Of a DNA stretch of 64,000 nucleotides, positions 53,252 through 64,000 are shown piece after piece. The notes beneath the pieces were generated by a model. It was not told the origin of the DNA. It did no database searches and saw nothing but the letters and a program-made list of their open reading frames with translations. The position numbers and the translations under genes were made by a program. The stretch's first letter is position 1. Every line of letters begins with the position of its first letter. Origin of the DNA: Ecdyonurus torrentis (lineage: Eukaryota > Arthropoda > Insecta > Ephemeroptera > Heptageniidae); the NCBI GenBank assembly GCA_949318235.1, contig OX439137.1, positions 14,211,291 through 14,275,290 on the forward strand, given 5' to 3'.

Positions 53252-54437
53252 AAGTGATGAGCACTGTATCTATAATTTATTTTTTTACAAATGCATAATG
53301 TAACTCGTAAAAATTAAACAATAAATGACAAGTTTATGAGATAACATGTATTTTGTGACACATTGCATGCAATTGAAGGTAGTTTTACATAGTATTGAAA
53401 TTTTAATAAAAAAAAAAATAATAAAAACAAAGCGATAAAATTAAGATCGTGAAAAAAATACGAAATACCATCACATTTTAATATATAAAACTACCTTAAA
53501 AACAGAAAATAATATATTTTTCTGCTTATTTTTTTTTTATACTGTGGGTAAAAACTAAGAGAAACTAGTATTATTATCTTACAAAAAATTAGCACGCTAA
53601 TAATATTAATAATAATAAACATAATTTTATAGATTGAAATTAAAAAAAATTATGTTTTTGTAATTATTATTATAAACCTACATTATAATTATGTAACAAA
53701 ATTCATGAACATATAACCTACCAAAAAAAAATAAAAAAATTTTAAACTTTACTCTTCTTATAATTTATATTATTTATAGTGGTTATAACTTTTTATTGTG
53801 ATCTATCTACTCTTTTAAAATTACTAACTAATTATAATTTCATTTCTCACAGACACAGAAATACAAACTAATACTTTGGCTCAATCAGGTTTTTTTCTTC
53901 TTCTTCCTCTCTCTCTCTCTCTCACTCTCTCACTTTTTTTTCAAACATTTTTGAGCTCAATTTTATAATTTAGATTACTTATTAATCAATTCAATATAAT
54001 TGATTGACAGGGCCTTTGAAATCAACTTCAAATGATGTTCTATCAATTCATAATTTTTGAATCAATTATACATTAAAATGACATAAAATTTAAAAAGTTC
54101 TTTTAGGCTGCCTTTTGTTCTAATTTAAGTATAATATATATATTTACAATAATATAATTAATATTATATAATAATTATAAAGTAAATATTGTAAGAGTAA
54201 TAATTATAGTTATTCTTATTTTGATTGAGCAAAGCATTACAAAAAGACCAGAAATAAAAATACTAGAAGAGAATACAAATGACATTTAAAAAAAAATCAC
54301 ATGGTGATTTTCATTTTGAACTAAATATTTTTTTTAATTATTATAGTAAATTTTCAACATTTTTTAAGTCCGATACACTTTTTTTATTATATAAATTATG
54401 TCTTAAGAAAAATCAATTAAAAATTAATAATATTGCT

Positions 54438-54471
<34 letters not shown>

Positions 54472-56575
54472 GAAAGACATCAATTTTAAAATTACTGAAG
54501 AAAAAATAGAACCAAATGATTAAATTTACCTACTGCGTATAAAATTAAAATTTGCACTAAAATTTAATAAAATTCATAAATTGAAATTTTTTAAATGGCA
54601 CTAAACTTATTTTCTTTTGTGTGTGACGAAAAATCACTTTTAGACTTGTGTACAAGTAAACTAGTTTTTAAAATATCTGTGTTCCACTCTGTGAGTTTTA
54701 TTTATATGTTTTTAAATAGTATATAAAATAAAAATTAATAAATATTTACATAAATTATTAAAAATAATATTAGAAAATAACCTGCAATTATTTTTAATAA
54801 AAAAAAGGTACGAAATATTTAACTTAAGAAAAAAAAGCGTAGAAATTAAAATTTGTTACAAATTGTTAAATGTAATTATTATTGATGTCTCGAAAATATT
54901 GCAATTTTACTATGCATTTATTTTGAATTTATACATAATAATTACATTATTTTTCATTTGTTAACAAGTTTACTAAATTTCAATATATACATATTTTTAG
55001 GGAAATTTCTTAATTTGATAAGGTATTCTTATTTTTGTTTTTTAAATTTATAAGAAGTGAGTTTTTAAAACTGAAATTTAATGCAAAATTTTAACTTAAA
55101 ATAAAATTTTATATTTTATTGGATACCAGATCCCCATTTTTTTAAGCAATAACATTTAAATATACATTTTAAAATATATATTTTTTTATTTTATAAATAC
55201 CTTTATTATTATTTTTTTAATAAAATATCTCTATATAGCGTATAAAATATAGGAAAACTTTGCATTTTCTGTTTGTTTGACAGAAAATTTCTTACTATTT
55301 TAGATATAAAATCATATCTTTATCAGATAAGAAAATTGTATAAAAGATGGAAAAAAAATATTGTAAAAGTCTCTCACCCTCCAAAATTGTAAGTATTGTT
55401 ATACATGTCATCCTATTAAATTTAAACTTATACTGTAATGTCATATCTGCTTTTTTGTTTTGTTTTTTTACTTTTAGAAAATAATTGATAAAACATTTAC
55501 GTTGATTTATAGTGACAAATAGAGAGAAAAAAATACATATGACAAGAATAAAATCTTGAAACTTATAGAATTAATTTTCTTATATTGTTTTCACAGAACT
55601 TATATTAAATTATGCTATAGAGAAATATAGATTATTAATTTAATCAATCTTAATTAAATTAAATATACTTTCGAGTATTGATACATTTCTTTAATATTAA
55701 AGGATATCAAATATGCATAATAAATATAAGGTAAAACATAAATTTCTTTTACACTGTGTTTGAGTTATTCATATTATTAATACTATTTTCAGAATAGTTC
55801 CAAAAGCCTATAATACTACAATGAATAATTCTTTTTTTTTTATATGAGGCTGTATTCCCTCACGTATTTGCTGTATTTGCACGTAGTTTGCCCTATGAAA
55901 TTCCAGCTCTATTTTTTTTTATATATATTTAAAGAAAGTTTTCAATCCGAAAAATATAATTATACAACAAATAGGACAACACATTATAAATTATCTTAAA
56001 AAATATATATCTTATCAATAATGCAGGAGGGCATGTTATGTATTATGTGAGAGGTTTCTGAATGCCTATTCTATTTGCTTACTCAATTAAACTACTTAAT
56101 ACACAAAATTAATTGGTTGAAATGAATTGAGGAAAAACTGTAAAAACACTGGTTGTATATGTCAACAATACAACATATTATTCAACATTAAGATTTTTTG
56201 TTTTAACTGTAACAGTATATAATTCACCAAAGGATAATGATATAAATGGTACCACATGTTTTCAACTTCAACCCTTAATTATTATATGCAGAGGGGGAAA
56301 AAAGCTAGAAAAAAACAACCAAGTCCCTGTAGCGTATATAATATTATGCGCATCAGTTTATAAGATTTCTCATAATAGGAAATCGATTTACTGTCATGGT
56401 TACCCTTTTGTTTTCTTCTATCTTTCAATACTTATATTTAATAAGATATTATTTAATTAACCCTTTGTGTATACTTAAGTGGTAATATTGAGTAGAATTG
56501 AGTAGAACGTATAGATGAGGCGAAGTGATGACCCGCAGGTCACGTGAGGAGCACTCTGAGGTGCTGAAGTTTTGC
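51609..56575. other. 5-kb very AT-rich region
   Basis: No gene on either strand. It includes T tracts (52171-52188, about 54441-54470), a TA array (53172-53248) and a short CT stretch (about 53905-53930). The right part may be the 3' UTR of the SLC36 gene; I see no decisive poly(A) signal. Confidence 0.5.
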
Positions 56576-60985
<4,410 letters not shown>

Positions 60986-61552
60986 CTGTTGACACAAAAC
61001 AAAGAACACACAATAAATATCAATCACACAAATCTATCGTGATGTTACTCAGTCAAAATCAACAACACAACTAAAATAATTTACCTCATGATAAAGGTAT
61101 TTTACTAATGGAATTTTTTTTTCGGATCTATCATCACATAGAAAAAAAAATGTTTACTTGATTAATTAGTTGTTATTGTTATTTCTGATTTGACTATTTT
61201 TTTAACATAAAGTATTTTAACCTTGAAGTCACTCATAGAAAAAAAAAATCTTCCATAGCTTTTGTTAATAAATAAAGGTATTATACGTATTTTAAATATT
61301 ATGAAAAATAGATAAATAAATATTATTGTGAAACATTGCAACTGTATCTCATAATATCGTAAATTTCTACATTATTTAAATTCTTTATTTGGACTTTTCA
61401 TTGTTACATCAGCAAAAATATAAACATATCCTTGTCAATAGTTTTTTTATGCAAATAATACTATTAAATAATGAAGTTTTTAAAATGAAAATTCTCACTC
61501 AATATTACTTCTACAGCTTTTTTTAGAAGTCTGATATATTATGTTATATATA
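60986..61552. other. Upstream region of the SLC36 gene
   Basis: AT-rich. No convincing first exon or promoter found on the minus strand. Confidence 0.4.
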
Positions 61553-61646
61553 GGGTATATGCGCATGATGTCATACTGAATGCGCTTCGACGCCATACTG
61601 GAGGAATGAATAACATTTCTCAGCATAGGACAAACGTTGTATTACG

Positions 61647-61677
<31 letters not shown>

Positions 61678-61777
61678 AAATCAGGCAAAATGTGTCATTT
61701 TCTCATACCAGCCCTTGTTATTTAGTGCTCACATATGTGATATATATATATCTACTTATATATGAATGCAACTACCC
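61553..61777. mobile_element. TA-flanked MITE, relative of 34181-34485
   Basis: Begins GGGTATATGCGCATGATG and ends CTACCC, with TA at both borders. Shares AGCATAGGACAAACGTT with the 34-kb copy. Contains a T tract of about 30. Confidence 0.6.
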
Positions 61778-63488
61778 TATATCTCTTATATATTTTCCTG
61801 GATAAAATAAACACTGCGCCGGCTTTAATTTTGGCATTTTTCGTGTATTTTACAGTATAGTATTATTACAGGACTATAACAATGCGATTGCTGATTAAAT
61901 TAAAGTTAATTAATTAAGTATATAACATAAATATCACATTTGTATCGATAAATTTGCTCTTATAATTGGATATTATTATTGTACCAACACGACGCATCTT
62001 ATATTTAATTTTATTGCTGTAATAAATTTTATTTATCTATTGCTAATTTTAATTAAATATAATATATTATACGACACATCTAGATCCTAGTATACAGCAT
62101 TTGATATAGAAAATAATTATAGTTTATTTTACAGTAATTATTTAGTATTTACATTATTTATTTAGTGTTATGTAATCAAACTCAAAAGTCTCAATTGCAG
62201 TCATTTTTCAGTCAATACAACATCTGTCTCAAATACTAATATATCAAATTTGTACACTCATATAATATTATATAAATACACTTTCTCTGATAAAATTATA
62301 CTATCTAGTAACATATTGTATATCCGATCGTCGGTCCTCTTATCAATCCCTATATTTTCCGCTGTAACATTTGGTTTCCTCTTTCCAAACTTATAAGTAT
62401 AAGTTATAACAAATGGAAGTTTATAATAAGACTGTGCCATAAGGTTAATTATTATTGCAAATAATGATTTTGTCTTTTCCGGTATTTGCAATTTTTTTTT
62501 TTTTTTTTTTTTTTATTGATCATTAAACACATTTATTATTCTATTTTTAGAAAAGTTACAACAATTATAAATTCATATATAAAAGTACCATTTCACCGAT
62601 AAACATGCACGTGGTATTGATTGTATTAACCAATTTTCAGTAAAAACAAAATGATTTCCGCAATACTGAGTGAATAATTATTGCATATATCATAACAAAT
62701 ATGTTGTACTGCATAATTTATGCAATTTTAAAATAAAACAACCAACCTATGAAACGTGATATAAATATAGCATAAATTAAATACGTAAAATCTATTTTCA
62801 CGTTGACTGCGCATTTATCACTTATATCTTATATAGCATCTAAAATTATTGATATTAACAAAAAAACAGGGAAGGAACAAAAATTAAGAGGAACTAGATA
62901 AAATAAACAGTCAAAGACAGGAAAATGCTATGTGTATACTTTAATTTTGTAACTTTGAATAAAACAAATTAAAAAAATAAATAAAAAATAAAAGATAATA
63001 TTGTCTTGCAGAGTGTATTGCACTAAAACATTCTAGAACATTTTATAGAAATTTTACACGTGTTTATTATACAGCTTTTACTATCAATGTATAAGTATAC
63101 ATACTTATTATAAGTATATAATATTTTGCATATCATGCCTCATAATTCGATGAACCATTAATATGATACCCCCCGTATCTTCAATTTATAAAATCGCAAC
63201 TTAAGTGTATAAAAGTTATAATATATACAATCTTATTTAATATCAAATGAACACGTGCTGCTGGAAAATAATCTTCATGATAAAGCTTGAGGAGAGGATG
63301 CGTGTAATGTAATATGGTTGTTCATACGCGTGAAATTCCTTTGCATGTAATTTGAATATTGTAGAGAGATTATCAACTACGCAGTATTTCTATTTACAAA
63401 TGATAATGCTCTCTAGATAAATAATGTACGTACTTTAGCTTTTACTTTTTTGAATTATAATATTAAAAAAATTATACATTATTTTTAA
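61778..63488. other. AT-rich intergenic sequence
   Basis: No gene, RNA or inverted-repeat element that I can support; a T tract lies at about 62490-62513. Confidence 0.45.
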
Positions 63489-63831
63489 GGGAGTAGGATA
63501 CCGACCTTATCTTAAAAACTAGAACGTGTTTTGCGTTTGGTGTCATTCTGTAGCGAACGGTCAAACCTAACCGTGATAAAAATTTCAAGTTGTTTAACCG
63601 TCCCGAAAAAAAAGAAAAAGATTATTGAAATTAACATTGGGTCTTATGGACTTAAAATTTCAAAAAAATCATATAAAATTAATTTAATTAATGCAATTAA
63701 TAGTGACCCCCCCCCCCCCATTTTTATACATATTTGAAATTGTCTCAAGCTTAAGTATCATTGTGCAAAATTTCAATTTGTTTTTACGATAAAAGTTTGA
63801 GTCTAATGGCCGGTGTCAGTACCCTACTCCC
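63489..63831. mobile_element. Inverted-repeat element
   Basis: Ends GGGAGTAGGATACCG and CGGTGTCAGTACCCTACTCCC pair imperfectly. The inside contains TTATTGAAATTAACATTGGG, also found near 46190. A C run lies at about 63707-63719. Confidence 0.6.
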
Positions 63832-64000
63832 ATAAGTCATCTTATTATTCGTATATTGCATAAACTTCATTGTGATGATATATTTAAACATTTAAATTAT
63901 AAGTGTGTATTTTTCTCATAAAAATAATATTGCAAATTAAGTGTTAGTTGGTGAAGTATATACCATCACATTTATGAGTAATAGAAAAAGCAACTATTGT

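Noticed and set aside
63531..63737. 68-residue ORF
   Set aside because: Falls within the inverted-repeat element at 63489-63831.

Overview
The window reads as an AT-rich insect (at least arthropod) nuclear genome. Genes are split by GT-AG introns. One protein carries a ZAD domain, a zinc-finger-associated module typical of insects. The single-copy genes (an SRSF7/x16 splicing factor, RhoGAP15B-like proteins, a Ly6 protein and a pathetic-like SLC36 transporter) fit that. I cannot name the order or species.

Layout. 1-6.9 kb (+): a 2018-residue predicted protein, in which about 1,370 residues of tandem 12-residue Gly/Lys/Trp repeats are spliced in phase to a ten-finger C2H2 exon. 11.4-14.8 kb (+): a second C2H2 locus with two zinc-finger exons, both entered in phase 0. 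15.4-15.9 kb: a short inverted-repeat element with its own CCAAT/TATA/initiator-like promoter and a complete hammerhead ribozyme; a smaller element has inserted just 3' of the ribozyme. 18.0-19.3 kb (+): a ZAD plus nine-finger gene. 23.2-30.8 kb (-): an SRSF7/x16 gene whose three introns downstream of exon 2 each hold one copy of a predicted H/ACA box snoRNA. 32.1-39.2 kb and 41.4-48.2 kb (+): tandem paralogues of the ARAP/RhoGAP15B family; the second keeps the PH and RA modules but has lost the exons for the RhoGAP domain. 49.1-51.6 kb (-): a secreted, probably GPI-anchored Ly6/uPAR protein. 56.6-61.0 kb (-): an SLC36/PAT amino-acid transporter whose 5' end is not resolved.

The rest is non-coding and full of small mobile elements: at least seven fold-back elements flanked by TTAA and bounded by AG...CT, most with a TGACGTCA (CRE-like) site; several TA-flanked MITEs; a degraded pogo-like element; a tRNA-like SINE nested in a MITE; and a perfect 354-bp palindrome. 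There are also unusually long microsatellites (CTTT, CTCA, CTGT, GATA, TA and CT), several inside introns beside splice sites.

The genes do not form an operon-like unit. The relations I can support are the tandem duplication of the RhoGAP15B-like pair, a likely relation between the two C2H2 loci at the left end, and the host-gene/guide-RNA relation of SRSF7 and its snoRNAs.
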